This document shows positions 16,667 through 25,723 of a stretch of 37,332 nt of DNA, piece by piece. Within the stretch, counting starts at the first letter, position 1; the number at the start of each line of letters is the position of its first letter. The position numbers and the translations under genes are program-made. This DNA is from Protofrankia coriariae (GTDB lineage: Bacteria > Actinomycetota > Actinomycetes > Frankiales > Frankiaceae), in the NCBI RefSeq assembly GCF_001017755.1, contig NZ_JWIO01000001.1, positions 143,621 to 180,952 of the forward strand, read 5' to 3'. The notes beneath the pieces were generated by a model, which saw nothing but the letters and a program-made list of their open reading frames with translations, did no database searches and was not told the origin of the DNA.

Positions 16667-17265
16667 AGCCCGGATCCGCGGGGCACCGACGGGCCGAAGA
16701 AAGTATGATCATCTCTGCCGCGCGCCGCCGGGCCGCGATCACCGGGCAGTCCGGCGGTGTGGCCGCGGCCGTTGCCCGCCACCTGCGCCGAACAGACGGC
16801 GGGGAGCCGTGGAAGACCCCCCAGCAAGCCCCCACGACCCCCGCACCCGTGTTCAACGAGGCACCACGGTGGAGGTTACGGGGAGCTCGAAGATTTTTCC
16901 GCGGGCCGGACGGACGGGCCGTGCGGGCCGGACGGGCCAGCCGATGGGGCCACCCGGGCCGGGCCATGCGGGCCGGCCGGCCGGGCTGGCCGAGCCGTGC
17001 CGGTCGTTCGCGCTGGCCATGCCAGTTGTCCGGGCCGGTGTCGGACCGGGCCGGGCGCATACCGGCCGCATACCGGCCGCCAGGTGTGGCCGGCACGCGC
17101 GCACCGACGCGGCCGGCCCATCTGGAAGCGACGGCCCGGGAAGGTACGGAGGTCCCGGCAGAAGGGGCAGTAACAACCTGACGTTCCGGACACCTCGGGC
17201 CGCCGGGCCGGATATTCTCCCAACTAATCAATAGCGGGAATTTTCAGTTGAGGAGGTGACAAACG
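16667..17265. other. Gene-poor spacer between fumC and sthA with GGCCGG-rich low complexity
   Basis: About 600 bp. From about 16900 to 17060 it is dominated by overlapping GGGCCGG/GCCGGGC words, which open all frames and make them uninformative; I do not support a gene here. The ATGATCAT palindrome lies at 16705-16712. The right end holds the sthA promoter region and an excellent Shine-Dalgarno sequence. Confidence 0.5.
17213..17218 (+). promoter_or_regulatory. Candidate -10 box of sthA
   Basis: TATTCT (TANNNT) lies 47 nt before the start codon, leaving a short leader that carries the Shine-Dalgarno sequence. A convincing -35 box is not seen. Confidence 0.3.
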
Positions 17266-18675
17266 ATGTACGACTACGACCTCCTCGTCATCGGGTCGGG
17301 CCCAGGCGGGCAGAAAGCGGCTATCGCCGCCGCCAAGCTGGGCCGCCGCGTCGCGATCGTCGATCGTCGTGACATGGTCGGCGGGGTCTGCATCAACACC
17401 GGCACGATCCCGTCGAAGACACTGCGCGAAGCCGTGCTCTACCTCACCGGTATGACCCAGCGGGAGATGTACGGACAGAGCTACCGGCTGAAGGACGACA
17501 TAACGGTCGCGGACCTGTCCTCACGTACCCAGCACGTCATCGGACGTGAGATCGACGTCATTCGTAACCAGCTCAGCCGTAATCGGGTGGCCTTGCTCAT
17601 CGGAACGGCAAGCTTTGTCGACCCGAACACCATCGCCATCATCGGCAGCGACCAGATCGACGAGCGCCGGGTCCGGGCGGAGAAAATCATCATCGCCACC
17701 GGCACCCGGCCGGCCCGACCGGACACGGTCGACTTCGACGGCCACACCGTGGTCGACAGCGACCAGATCCTGGCGCTGGACAAGATTCCCGGCTCGATGG
17801 TCGTCGTGGGCGCCGGTGTGATCGGCATCGAGTACGCGTCCATGTTCGCCGCGCTCGGCACCAAGGTGACCGTCGTGGAGCGTCGTGACCGGATGCTCGA
17901 CTTCTGCGACGTGGAGATCGTCGAAGCTCTCAAGTATCATCTGCGAGACCTGGCTGTTACATTCAGGTTTCGCGAGTCGGTCGTGTCCGTCGAACGCCAC
18001 AACAACGGCACCCTGACTCTGCTGGAAAGCGGCAAGAAGGTCCCCGCCGACACCGTGATGTACTCGGCCGGACGCCAGGGGCTCACCACCGCGCTCAACC
18101 TCTCCAACGCGGGACTGAGCGCCGACAACCGGGGGCGCATCAAGGTCGGCTCGGACTTCCGGACCGAGGTCGACCACATCTACGCCGTCGGCGACGTCAT
18201 CGGCTTCCCGGCGCTGGCCGCGACATCCATGGAGCAGGGCCGGCTCGCCGCCTACGCGGCCTGCGGCGAGGCCGTCCACGTGATGCGCCACGAGCTGATG
18301 CCCATCGGCATCTACACCATCCCCGAGATCTCCTACGTCGGCAGCACCGAGGACGAGCTCACCGAACGGGCCGTGCCATTCGAGGTCGGCGTGGCCCGCT
18401 ACCGCGAACTCGCCCGCGGCCAGATCGTCGGGGACTCCTACGGCATGCTGAAGCTGCTTGTGAGCTCGACCGACCGCAAGCTGCTCGGTGTCCACGTCTT
18501 CGGTACCGGGGCCACCGAACTCGTCCACATCGGCCAGACCGTGATGGGCTGCGACGGGACGATCGACTACCTGGTGGACGCCGTGTTCAACTACCCGACG
18601 CTCGCCGAGTCCTACAAGGTGGCGGCGCTGGACGCGATGAACAAGATGCGTGCCGTCGCCCGCTTCAGCAGCTGA
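17266..18675 (+). CDS. sthA: Soluble (Si-specific) NAD(P)+ transhydrogenase
   Basis: A 469-residue flavoprotein of the disulfide-reductase fold that moves hydride between NADPH and NAD+ in the cytoplasm. FAD binding: GSGPGG at residues 10-15. NAD(P) binding: [14 protein letters not shown] near residue 180. Second FAD motif: [16 protein letters not shown]. The redox site reads [13 protein letters not shown]: Cys42 is present, but the second cysteine of the CxxxxC disulfide is Thr47. The C-terminal His-Glu dyad of lipoamide dehydrogenases is also absent ([15 protein letters not shown]). Both features distinguish SthA from disulfide reductases. AGGAGGTGA at 17251-17259 with correct spacing fixes the ATG, one of the strongest ribosome binding sites in the window. 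Confidence 0.93.
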   Translation: MYDYDLLVIGSGPGGQKAAIAAAKLGRRVAIVDRRDMVGGVCINTGTIPSKTLREAVLYLTGMTQREMYGQSYRLKDDITVADLSSRTQHVIGREIDVIRNQLSRNRVALLIGTASFVDPNTIAIIGSDQIDERRVRAEKIIIATGTRPARPDTVDFDGHTVVDSDQILALDKIPGSMVVVGAGVIGIEYASMFAALGTKVTVVERRDRMLDFCDVEIVEALKYHLRDLAVTFRFRESVVSVERHNNGTLTLLESGKKVPADTVMYSAGRQGLTTALNLSNAGLSADNRGRIKVGSDFRTEVDHIYAVGDVIGFPALAATSMEQGRLAAYAACGEAVHVMRHELMPIGIYTIPEISYVGSTEDELTERAVPFEVGVARYRELARGQIVGDSYGMLKLLVSSTDRKLLGVHVFGTGATELVHIGQTVMGCDGTIDYLVDAVFNYPTLAESYKVAALDAMNKMRAVARFSS

Positions 18676-18735
18676 CGTCCAGGCTCAGGCGGGCTCAGGG
18701 CGGTCGGGGCAGGCACCCGGTCGGGGCAGGAACGG

Positions 18736-19824
18736 TCAGGGCAGCCGGAAGACGTCGACCAGGATCACGCCTGGGGCGGGCCGGCGGTGCGCCGCCGGGC
18801 TGTCATGGACGACCAGGATCGACGAAGGGTCGCCCGGGGCCAGGGCGATCCCCTCGGCGTGGTCGTCGCCCTCGCCGAACGGCAGGTCCAGCACACGGAC
18901 GAGCGCCTCGTCGTCGACGACGACGCTCGTCGCCGCCCTGGCCGCGCCACGCCACCGGTAGACCCGGACCGGGCCGTCGAGGTCCATGGTCGGGCCGGCG
19001 AGCACGAGCAGGTCGTCCCCCTGGGCGAGCAGGTCGCGCACGCCCAGGCCGTCGAGGTTCAGGAAGTGCTTCCGGTAGGAGAGGCCGCCATCCAGCGGCC
19101 GCAGCCCGAGGTCCTGCCCGTCCCCCTCGGTGGGACGCAGTTCGACGACCACCGCCCAGCCGCGCAGCACCGGCCCGCGCAGGCCCAGATAGACCCGCTC
19201 ACCGACGACGGCCAGCCCCTCGACGTCAAGCCCGTTGTCCTTGCTCGGAATCGTCAGGAACGGGCCGAGGTGCTTGTCGCCCTTCAGCACCGTGGTGACC
19301 CGGGTCTGCTTGCGCAGGCCCAGCGCGGCGGCGGTCAGCGGCCCGCCGGCGCCGTCCGGGGCGGCGGCGCTGCCCACCAGGGTGGGCAGCCCGTCCCGGG
19401 TGACGACCGGGATGCGGCCGAGCAGATGCCGGTTCGCGTTCTTACGGATCTTTGCCAGGGCGCGCAGCGCGTCCTCGGTCGCGTGGTGCGGTTTGACCCG
19501 CTTGCGCGTCAGGCTGTGCGAGCCGACGAACCACAGGTAGTCACCATGCCGGTCGAACCCCTCGATGTCGATCTCGGGGATGGCGCCGTCCGCGTCCGGC
19601 CCCGCCGGCAGCGGCAGGAAGTCACCGACCGGGAAGGAGACATGGTTGTCGTAGGTGTCCCCGGCGGCGCCCAGGGTTACCCGCTCGATCGTCGTCGTCT
19701 CGTCTCCGCCGAGCCACAGGTGCCGCCCTTCACTCTTGATCGTCGACAGTGACTCGACGATGTCGACCACGGGGTGCGGGCCGACGTCGTCGAAACGGAC
19801 CGTAACGGTCTCCACCGTATCCAC
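18736..19824 (-). CDS. DUF3616 family protein
   Basis: A 362-residue protein with beta-propeller-like repeats: LWLGGDETTTIERVTL, IPEIDIEGFDRHGDYLWFVGSHSLTRKR, DVEGLAVVGERVYLGLRGPVLRGWAVVVEL and HAEGIALAPGDPSSILVVHD. These match the general pattern of DUF3616 (repeated EG-A/D...L-V-G blades). No signal peptide is seen and the function is unknown. The GTG at 19824 is preceded by GGGGGAG at good spacing. It is convergent with sthA, with 60 bp between the stops that contains two GGTCGGGGCAGG copies. Confidence 0.8.
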   Translation of the reverse strand: MDTVETVTVRFDDVGPHPVVDIVESLSTIKSEGRHLWLGGDETTTIERVTLGAAGDTYDNHVSFPVGDFLPLPAGPDADGAIPEIDIEGFDRHGDYLWFVGSHSLTRKRVKPHHATEDALRALAKIRKNANRHLLGRIPVVTRDGLPTLVGSAAAPDGAGGPLTAAALGLRKQTRVTTVLKGDKHLGPFLTIPSKDNGLDVEGLAVVGERVYLGLRGPVLRGWAVVVELRPTEGDGQDLGLRPLDGGLSYRKHFLNLDGLGVRDLLAQGDDLLVLAGPTMDLDGPVRVYRWRGAARAATSVVVDDEALVRVLDLPFGEGDDHAEGIALAPGDPSSILVVHDSPAAHRRPAPGVILVDVFRLP

Positions 19825-20191
19825 GCGACTGCTCCCCCTCGGCCCTGAGCCCCCGCTGACGTGACAGTCCCGTTTACCACAGCTCGCCTGTCACAGCCCC
19901 GCCTGCCACGACCCGTCCGACATATCCGGCCAGATCGGATCGTCACCGTGACCGGACGGCGCAGCCGGCGGACAGAGCCGTGGTCAGCAAACATCACCAC
20001 AGCCCACAGACACGCTGTGTGTCGCAAAGCGGACACGGCCCCGAGGGCGGAATCGGGCCGAGCCGGTCGAGGGGGCGGGTAGGCGGGCTGGAGACGCGCC
20101 GGACGCGCCGGGCAGCCTCAGGGCTGTGGACCGTCGCCCCACAGCCCTCGCCGCGGAAGTACTCCCGCGGGACGAGCGCGGCGGAACGGCT
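19825..20191. other. Spacer between DUF3616 gene and serine hydrolase
   Basis: About 370 bp with no supportable gene. It contains two hairpins near the end of the serine hydrolase gene (20120-20148 and about 20151-20170). Confidence 0.45.
20120..20148 (-). terminator. Terminator hairpin of the serine hydrolase gene
   Basis: AGGGCTGTGG and CCACAGCCCT form a perfect 10-bp stem with a 9-nt loop, 43 bp beyond the stop codon on the minus strand. A second, shorter inverted repeat (CCGCGG...CCGCGG, about 20151-20170) lies between it and the gene. Confidence 0.6.
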
Positions 20192-21328
20192 TCAGGGGAA
20201 TGGCTTCAGGGGACGCGGGCCGCCCACCGCCACCGACGTCGCGGCGGCGTCCCAGGCGATCCGGGACAGCCCCTCGACCGTGTCGATGCCGGCCCGCATC
20301 GACGGGTTGCTGCGGCTGTAGACCGCCATCACGTAGTCCCGCCCGCCCCCGTGGACATGTCCGATGCTGGCGATCACCCAGCCACCGTCACGGGGCAGCC
20401 AGCCGTTCTTCACCTCCACGGTGACGCCCGCGGGCACCCCGCCGGGCAGGCCCCACCGCTGGGCGGGCACCACACCGGCGAGCAGGCTCGCCGCGGTGGC
20501 CCGGGCCTGCTCGCTCAGCACACCGCCCGGATAGGCCAGCGTGCGCAGCACCGCGAGCTGGTCGGCGGCGCTGGTCAGGGTGAGCCCCCAGCGTCCGCCG
20601 CCGCCCGCCTTCGTCCTGGTCATCCCAAGCCGGCTGAACATGGTGTCCATCGACGCCGTGCCGCCGAGTGAGCGCCACAACCGGCTCGCGGCCCTGTTGT
20701 CGCTTACGTAGATCATCGCCTGGGCGTTGCGCAGTTCGCTCGTGCCCAGACGTCCGGACGGCCCGGCGCGTTCCAGAATGCCCAGCAGTATCGACAGTTT
20801 CACCGTGCTGGCCGTCTCGAAACCCGGCGCCGTCGGGTCGTCGACGGTGACGGTCCGACCGGTGACCGCGTCGTACACCGCCACACCGACCTGCCCGGGG
20901 CGTCCTTCGAGATATCCCTGGAACCGCTCGGACAGGTCGGACCCGGACAGCGACGGCGCCTTCGGCACGGCCTCGGGAACGAGCCGCGGCGGTGGGACGA
21001 CGATACCGATGGACGGCAACCGGACAGCTGGCGGCTCCGCGGGAACGCCCGGCACGGGAACATCCGGCGCGGAAACATTCGACGTGGATCCGCCGGCACC
21101 GGCAAAACGCACGGATCCAACGACCGGAGCCAGCACGAGAGCATTGACCACGGCAGCGGCGACCAGTATTGCGCCGGCTCGTCTCGAGACCGGGACCCGG
21201 GCCGGCACATCGACGGATCCCAGCGGTCCTGAAAATCCCACCGCCGGCCGCCGGGTCGCGTTTTTCGCGACGTTGTGCAGCGGTGCGCGGTGCCGCATGG
21301 CGACGATTGCATGGTGCCGCATGGTCAC
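20192..21328 (-). CDS. Membrane-anchored serine hydrolase of the class A beta-lactamase fold
   Basis: A 378-residue protein with a basic N-terminus, one membrane segment (residues about 51-73), a Pro-rich linker and a C-terminal beta-lactamase/transpeptidase-fold domain. The active-site motifs are S174-T-V-K177 (SxxK), S209-D-N211 (SDN) and K307-N-G309 in the place of KTG. The SDN and SxxK motifs support a penicillin-recognising serine enzyme acting outside the membrane. Whether it hydrolyses beta-lactams or acts on peptidoglycan cannot be decided; I see no clear Glu166 equivalent, which would argue against strong lactamase activity. The start is uncertain; ATG 21298 is an alternative. Neighbours give no pathway clue. 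Confidence 0.8.
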   Translation of the reverse strand: MTMRHHAIVAMRHRAPLHNVAKNATRRPAVGFSGPLGSVDVPARVPVSRRAGAILVAAAVVNALVLAPVVGSVRFAGAGGSTSNVSAPDVPVPGVPAEPPAVRLPSIGIVVPPPRLVPEAVPKAPSLSGSDLSERFQGYLEGRPGQVGVAVYDAVTGRTVTVDDPTAPGFETASTVKLSILLGILERAGPSGRLGTSELRNAQAMIYVSDNRAASRLWRSLGGTASMDTMFSRLGMTRTKAGGGGRWGLTLTSAADQLAVLRTLAYPGGVLSEQARATAASLLAGVVPAQRWGLPGGVPAGVTVEVKNGWLPRDGGWVIASIGHVHGGGRDYVMAVYSRSNPSMRAGIDTVEGLSRIAWDAAATSVAVGGPRPLKPFP

Positions 21329-21741
21329 AGCCGATATATACCCGTGGCAGGGCGTCGCCGCATCGCCACATTCCCTTTTCTCCGCGACCGCGCAGATCGG
21401 TGCCGGACGCCGAGAAGGCTCCCGTCAGGCAGCCTTTCCGTGGAAAACAGCCACCGGAAAATTCGCCGGCAAAAGACGCTGGAACCGGCCGCACGGGCCG
21501 CCGGCACCTCGGCAGTTCGGAAACAGTCTCATACCGGCCCTCGACATTATTGTCAGGCGACGGGGCGGGTTGGCGCTGTTGGCACTGCTCCCTGGCTTGT
21601 GGTCCTGGTCCCCGGCCCGATTCCCGGTTTGGCCCCCGACCGCCCCTGGCCGCGTCCTCCGCGCAATCAGGAGACACCCTGGAAGCAGCGGGGAAGCCAG
21701 GCGTGGAAGGAACGTGACCACACCGTTCCCGGGCGGGTTTG
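21329..21741. other. Spacer upstream of the serine hydrolase
   Basis: About 410 bp between two minus-strand genes. No gene, clear promoter or hairpin is recognised. Its base composition is less extreme than the coding regions. Confidence 0.4.
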
Positions 21742-22317
21742 TCAGGCGAGGTGAGCCCGCTCCGTTCGGGCGTCGCGGGCGCAGCGGGCACGAAGCTTGT
21801 CACCTAGCGTGCCGGACAGATCCCGTACCGGGATCCAGCGATGGTCGACCGTCTCCGCGGAACACGGCCGCACCGTTTCGTCCGGGACATACAGAATGAA
21901 GCGAGCGTCGTAGTGCACATGCGAGGGTTCTTCCCGAACCGGATCGGCGGGCACGATCTGCGCGTCAATATCAATCGGATAAACAGTGTCCGGAATCACA
22001 GAATTCGCCGCTATTCCGGTTCTCTCGGCGAGCCCGCGCAGCGCCGCGCCCAACAAGGACCGGTCCGCCGCGTCGACATGCCCGCCGGGGAGCAGCCAGC
22101 CCGCCGAACCCCGATGACGAACATGCAGCACCCGCCAGTCCGCGGTAACCGCGACCGCGCCCCAGGTGACGTGCGCCGGCATCGTGGCTGCGTCCGTCAC
22201 CGGGCCTGCCCCCTCTATCAGGGCCAGCACCAGCGGACTCAGGGTCTCGATCTCACCGGGATTGTCCTCGAGATAGTGGAGAACTACTCCGGCGACCGCA
22301 TTGTTGCTCACTGCCAC
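21742..22317 (-). CDS. Nudix-fold protein with degenerate Nudix box
   Basis: A protein of about 191 residues with VTWGAVAVTADWRVLHVRHRGSAGWLLPGGHVDAADRSLLGAALRGLAERTGI. This follows the Nudix pattern through PGGHV, but the metal-binding core R-E-x-x-E-E is R-G-L-A-E-R, so two of the three glutamates are replaced. Nudix hydrolases cleave nucleoside diphosphates linked to another moiety; this one may have lost catalysis or use altered chemistry. The downstream VHYDARFILYVPDETV and DHRWIPVRDLS are normal for the family. GTG 22317 is chosen at the edge of homology. A better-placed GGAGG (22332-22336) fits an out-of-frame ATG at 22324, so the start is uncertain. Confidence 0.75.
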   Translation of the reverse strand: MAVSNNAVAGVVLHYLEDNPGEIETLSPLVLALIEGAGPVTDAATMPAHVTWGAVAVTADWRVLHVRHRGSAGWLLPGGHVDAADRSLLGAALRGLAERTGIAANSVIPDTVYPIDIDAQIVPADPVREEPSHVHYDARFILYVPDETVRPCSAETVDHRWIPVRDLSGTLGDKLRARCARDARTERAHLA

Positions 22318-22779
22318 GGGACATGACAGTACCTCCAGAAGACGATTTCGGCCGCACGAGGGCCGGCCGGGCGCCGCCACTTCGAACGGGCCCACGGTGT
22401 ACTCCGCGGCGCCCGAACGGTGCACTCAGCGGCCGGATCCCGTTCGTGGCACGCACTTTCCGCCCAGCGCGTCGGACGGTCACGACGCTGCCGGGCGGGC
22501 GAGCGAGCGGGCCACAGTCGCCAAACCGACAAATCGCCTCCGCTCACCTCCGCCCCGCCGCCCGCCGCCAACGGTTCCCGCGGCCGCGCTGACAGGCTGC
22601 CGACAGCCGCGGCGGCGCGTCGGCATGTGATGCCTATCGTGTGACGACCGGCACCAACCCACATCGACCGGCACCAACCGTTGGGGATCGTCTCCATGCG
22701 GGCGGGACGGACACCGGCGGGCGAGGCCGGCCGAACAGGACACGCGTCACACCCGGGGTGTGTGAAGGGGGAGATCAGA
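22318..22779. other. Divergent spacer between Nudix gene and lipoprotein gene
   Basis: About 460 bp without a supportable gene. It contains a 15-bp direct repeat (22645-22679), a TATCGT -10-like word at 22635-22640, and the GGGGGAG ribosome binding site of the lipoprotein gene. Confidence 0.4.
22645..22679. repeat. 15-bp direct repeat with 20-bp period
   Basis: CGACCGGCACCAACC occurs exactly at 22645-22659 and 22665-22679. Two full helical turns between copies is a spacing suited to cooperative protein binding. It sits about 100 bp upstream of the lipoprotein start. Confidence 0.6.
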
Positions 22780-23346
22780 TTGGGTGCTTCCGGAGGTTCC
22801 GGTGGCTACGTCGGCACCACACGGCATCGGATGGCGGTGGCAGCCATGGGCGGTGGCCTGGCGGTACTGCTGCTCGGAGCCTGTGGCGAAGCGACGGGCA
22901 CGAGCGTGACAACCGGGTCGACCGGGCCGACCGGATCGGTGACTCTGCCGAGCGGGCTGCCGACATCGCTGCCCACGGGCCTGCCGACGGCCCTGCCGTC
23001 CATTTCGGCGTCACTGCCGGGCGGCGGGCAGGTGGCCACGGGCAGGGACGCGTTGAAGGCCGCGAACGTCCCCGAGGACTTCCCGATCCCACCGGGCGCC
23101 GAGGTGGAGGCCGGTACGTCCAGGAACAACGAGTCCGTGCTCACCCTGAGCGGTGTCTCCGACAACGCGGTGGCGACCTTCTACCGCCAGGCGCTGCCGG
23201 CCGCCGGCTACACGATTACCAGTGACAATCAGATAGCCGGTCTGGCGGCTTCGATCGCCTTCGAGGGCCACGGTCTGAGCGGGACCATCGGAACGGCCGG
23301 GATCGGAACGGCCAACGGCACGATACTGACCTTCCGGAAGCAGTAG
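22780..23346 (+). CDS. Lipoprotein with LPTxLP repeat linker, unknown function
   Basis: A 188-residue lipoprotein. The basic n-region (TTRHR) and hydrophobic core end in the lipobox LLLGAC (Cys near residue 35). A linker follows with LPSGLPTSLPTGLPTALP repeats, then a compact domain with VPEDFPIPPGAEVEAG and ATFYRQALPAAGYTI, a pattern seen in several actinobacterial secreted proteins of unknown function. TTG 22780 is chosen because GGGGGAG stands 6 nt before it. GTG 22762 and ATG 22681 are in-frame alternatives, but the first has no ribosome binding site of its own and the second adds an unusual leader. Confidence 0.7.
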   Translation: MGASGGSGGYVGTTRHRMAVAAMGGGLAVLLLGACGEATGTSVTTGSTGPTGSVTLPSGLPTSLPTGLPTALPSISASLPGGGQVATGRDALKAANVPEDFPIPPGAEVEAGTSRNNESVLTLSGVSDNAVATFYRQALPAAGYTITSDNQIAGLAASIAFEGHGLSGTIGTAGIGTANGTILTFRKQ

Positions 23347-23616
23347 GCAAAGAAGCAGCGGACAAAGCGACGGGCCCCTGCCGGCAGCAGTGAACAGGCC
23401 GGCGGAAACGGACCAGATCCGGCTTTTCAGGCTCACCGGCCCACCAGCCCGATTCCGGCCAGCCCGATGGTTGTGCAACGCCGACTCCCGGTACGGCCGG
23501 TGACCCGCCACCGCCCGTACCGTCGCGATCGCCGGACGGCCATCGGGCACCCGCCAGCATTACCCCGGGCGGCCCGGACCTCACTTCGCACCCGAACCGT
23601 GTTCCGTACCCGGATG

Positions 23617-23976
23617 CTATTTCGTGCTCATCAGCGCGTCCAGCATCCCGTGCAGATGGGCCACCGCCCATTCAATGTCGAAGTACTTGTACCGGCCGGC
23701 CCGTGACTCGGCCGTGAGAACGCCACAAAGGTGCACTCTGCTGAAGTCCCCGTACGGGAACCTGTACCGTTTCCTGTCGTCCTCGTCGTCGTCCTCGGAG
23801 ATTCCCAGATACCATTTCTGATACTCGTTGAAGCCATGTTCGGAAATGAACTCGTTCTCCTGCCGCGTCGAGGGCTGGTGCACGCTCCAGTCGTCTCGTT
23901 CGTCGAGTACCACGGCACCGTTTTCGATCAGTTTTCTGGCATGCTCGTAGGAACGGCGGCTCAGTCTCACGGACAT
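23617..23976 (-). CDS. Conserved small actinobacterial protein of unknown function
   Basis: A 119-residue acidic protein with MSVRLSRRSYEHARKLIENG, DERDDWSVHQPSTRQENEFI, HGFNEYQKWYLGI, a run of acidic residues (EDDDEDDRK), YRFPYGDFSRVHLCGVLTAESRAGRYKYFDIE and AVAHLHGMLD. I recall close relatives in Streptomyces annotated only as hypothetical. The frame is open to 24147, but GGAGG with 5-nt spacing directly precedes ATG 23976, which decides the start. It is convergent with the lipoprotein gene (270 bp). No membrane segment is seen and no function is proposed. Confidence 0.75.
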   Translation of the reverse strand: MSVRLSRRSYEHARKLIENGAVVLDERDDWSVHQPSTRQENEFISEHGFNEYQKWYLGISEDDDEDDRKRYRFPYGDFSRVHLCGVLTAESRAGRYKYFDIEWAVAHLHGMLDALMSTK

Positions 23977-24274
23977 GATCTCCTCCAGAGCATTCTCGAG
24001 GACGAACCGGTGCACGGGGCTGGCCGCGTCAACGGCCCGTTCAGACGGCCGTACCCGGTCTGGCAGCATCGACACCGGTACGCCACCTGACGCCCCCAGG
24101 GGGCATCCCGGCCGGCTGAACCACCCCGGCCAGCACGCCACCCCCACAAATGATCATTCTTGCCGTCACCGGCGAGCACCCACTGACGCCCATCGGCCCG
24201 GCGCCGGGCCCGGACAGACCGCGGGCCCGTGGAGGCCTTCCTTCCGCCAGGCTTCCGCCAGGCCGCTGGACGGC

Positions 24275-24763
24275 TCAGGCCGTGGCCGGCGGCGTGGCTG
24301 CCGGACCCGGTTGCGGGCCCGCGGCCGCGGCCCTGGCGAGGCGGCGAGCAAGCCTGGCGGTGAAGAACTTCAGGACACCGGCGAGAAGCGCTCCCGTCCC
24401 CGGCACGAGCGGGACGAAGCTGCCCTGCCAGACGATCTCGGTACCGCCGTCCACCGGCGCCAGATCCACCGTCGCCAGATAGTCGCGTATCGGCAGCAGA
24501 CCCGAACGAACCCGGTAGGCGTGCCGACGAGCCGGAAGATACTCAACGATCTCTTCACGGGAGATCAGGGGTGGCCGGCCAACCCGACGCACCGCTCCCA
24601 CACCGCCCGGCGGGGGTGTGCCCTCCCGTTCCCACCACGATCGCGATATGAGCGGAGCCGCCCACCGCGACCAGCCCGCGCCGTCCGCCAGGAGCTCGAA
24701 CACCGCTGACGGCGCGGCCGGGGAGAGCTGGGTCACCACGTACACCCGACGCCGGCCGCTCAC
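24275..24763 (-). CDS. SRPBCC family protein (polyketide cyclase/dehydrase-like)
   Basis: A 162-residue protein with the helix-grip pattern: VYVVTQLSPAAPSAVFELLADGAGWSRWAAPLI at the N-terminus, VGAVRRVGRPPLISREEIVEYLPARRHAYRV in the middle, and GGTEIVWQGSFVPLVPGTGALLAGVLKFF before a long basic C-terminal helix. The fold encloses a hydrophobic ligand pocket; members bind or convert lipids, sterols or polyketides, or act as chaperones. No specific ligand can be inferred. The GTG start at 24763 has only a weak ribosome binding site. The Ala/Pro-rich tail is probably disordered. Confidence 0.8.
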   Translation of the reverse strand: MSGRRRVYVVTQLSPAAPSAVFELLADGAGWSRWAAPLISRSWWEREGTPPPGGVGAVRRVGRPPLISREEIVEYLPARRHAYRVRSGLLPIRDYLATVDLAPVDGGTEIVWQGSFVPLVPGTGALLAGVLKFFTARLARRLARAAAAGPQPGPAATPPATA

Positions 24764-25081
24764 GACGCCCGCCGCCCGGCCCGTTCGCGCCGGTCAGACC
24801 GGTCGACCTGGCCAGGCCACCTGGTTCGTACCACCGCAGCGACCCCGGAAACGATGGCCGGCTGCTCCCATATCCGACGGACGTCCACCACAGCCTCTTA
24901 CCTTTCACCAAGAACGCGAACTCATCAAGAACATGAGTGTGGGCGCGGATGTGGCTGTCGACACGGCCACGCGGGGCCGAGCCGTGGCCTCGTTCGCGGT
25001 CGGCCGCGCCCTGCCCTCAGCCAGACGCATCCCGCCCCATGTGTATCCCCCATGTGTACACGGACGGCTTTTTCCCGCCCA
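24764..25081. other. Spacer between SRPBCC gene and bluB
   Basis: About 320 bp. Contains a close direct repeat of ATGTGTA (about 25039-25056). No gene or terminator is recognised. Confidence 0.35.
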
Positions 25082-25723
25082 CTACAGATGATCAATGGCG
25101 GACTGCCACGTCTCACGATGGAGTGCGCGCTCCAGCGGCCGGCGGCGGGCCCAGCCATGTCTTTCCAGGTCGGGGGCCTGCTCGTGATGCGTGACCGGGC
25201 CGAGGCACAGCCACGCGACCGGCCGGATACCGTCGGGAATACCCAGCATGTCCTGGACGGCCTGTTCACGGAAGAACGACACCCAGCCGCACCCGAGGCC
25301 CTCGGCGGTGGCCGCCAGCCACAGATTCTGGATCGCCAGACATACCGAGTACACCCCCGCGTCCGCAATAGCATGCCGTCCCAGGACGGCGGGCCCGCCG
25401 CGCTTCTCGTCATAGGTCACCACGATGGAAAGCGTGGACTCCAGGACACCGTCGATCTTGATCTGGGCGAACCGGGCGGCCCGCTCACCCGTCAGAGTCG
25501 CGGCGAAGACCGCGCGTTCCCGTCTGACATGCTCGTAGAAAGCGCGCCGGGTGCGCTGGTTTTCGATCACGATGAAGTCCCACGGCTGACTCAGCCCGAC
25601 GCTGGGGGCGGCATGCGCCGCGGCGAGCACCCGCTCGAGGACGCCGTCCGGGATCGGTGCCCCGGTGAACTGGGCGCGGACGTCACGCCGCTGATGGATC
25701 ACGCCGTACAGGTCCACTGGCAT
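25082..25723 (-). CDS. bluB: 5,6-dimethylbenzimidazole synthase (BluB), nitroreductase fold
   Basis: BluB fragments FMNH2 with oxygen to make 5,6-dimethylbenzimidazole, the lower ligand of vitamin B12. The 213-residue protein shows LYGVIHQRRDVRAQF (FMN phosphate arginines), AAPSVGLSQPWDFIVI, KIDGVLESTLSIVVTYD and YSVCLAIQNLWLAATAEGLGCGWVSFF, which separate BluB from ordinary nitroreductases. The ATG at 25723 follows GGGAG with 6-nt spacing and removes a 27-residue basic extension that would start at 25804. No other cobalamin gene or cobalamin riboswitch is visible nearby, so it is a detached pathway member here. Confidence 0.88.
   Translation of the reverse strand: MPVDLYGVIHQRRDVRAQFTGAPIPDGVLERVLAAAHAAPSVGLSQPWDFIVIENQRTRRAFYEHVRRERAVFAATLTGERAARFAQIKIDGVLESTLSIVVTYDEKRGGPAVLGRHAIADAGVYSVCLAIQNLWLAATAEGLGCGWVSFFREQAVQDMLGIPDGIRPVAWLCLGPVTHHEQAPDLERHGWARRRPLERALHRETWQSAIDHL

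Noticed and set aside
16705-17181. Open frames of 140-195 codons between fumC and sthA
   Set aside because: Frames on both strands are opened by GGCCGG low complexity; none has a start signal or conserved sequence.
22253-22324. A 23-codon frame starting with ATG after a good GGAGG, overlapping the Nudix start
   Set aside because: Too short and without features. It may be a leader peptide, but nothing supports this beyond the ribosome binding site.
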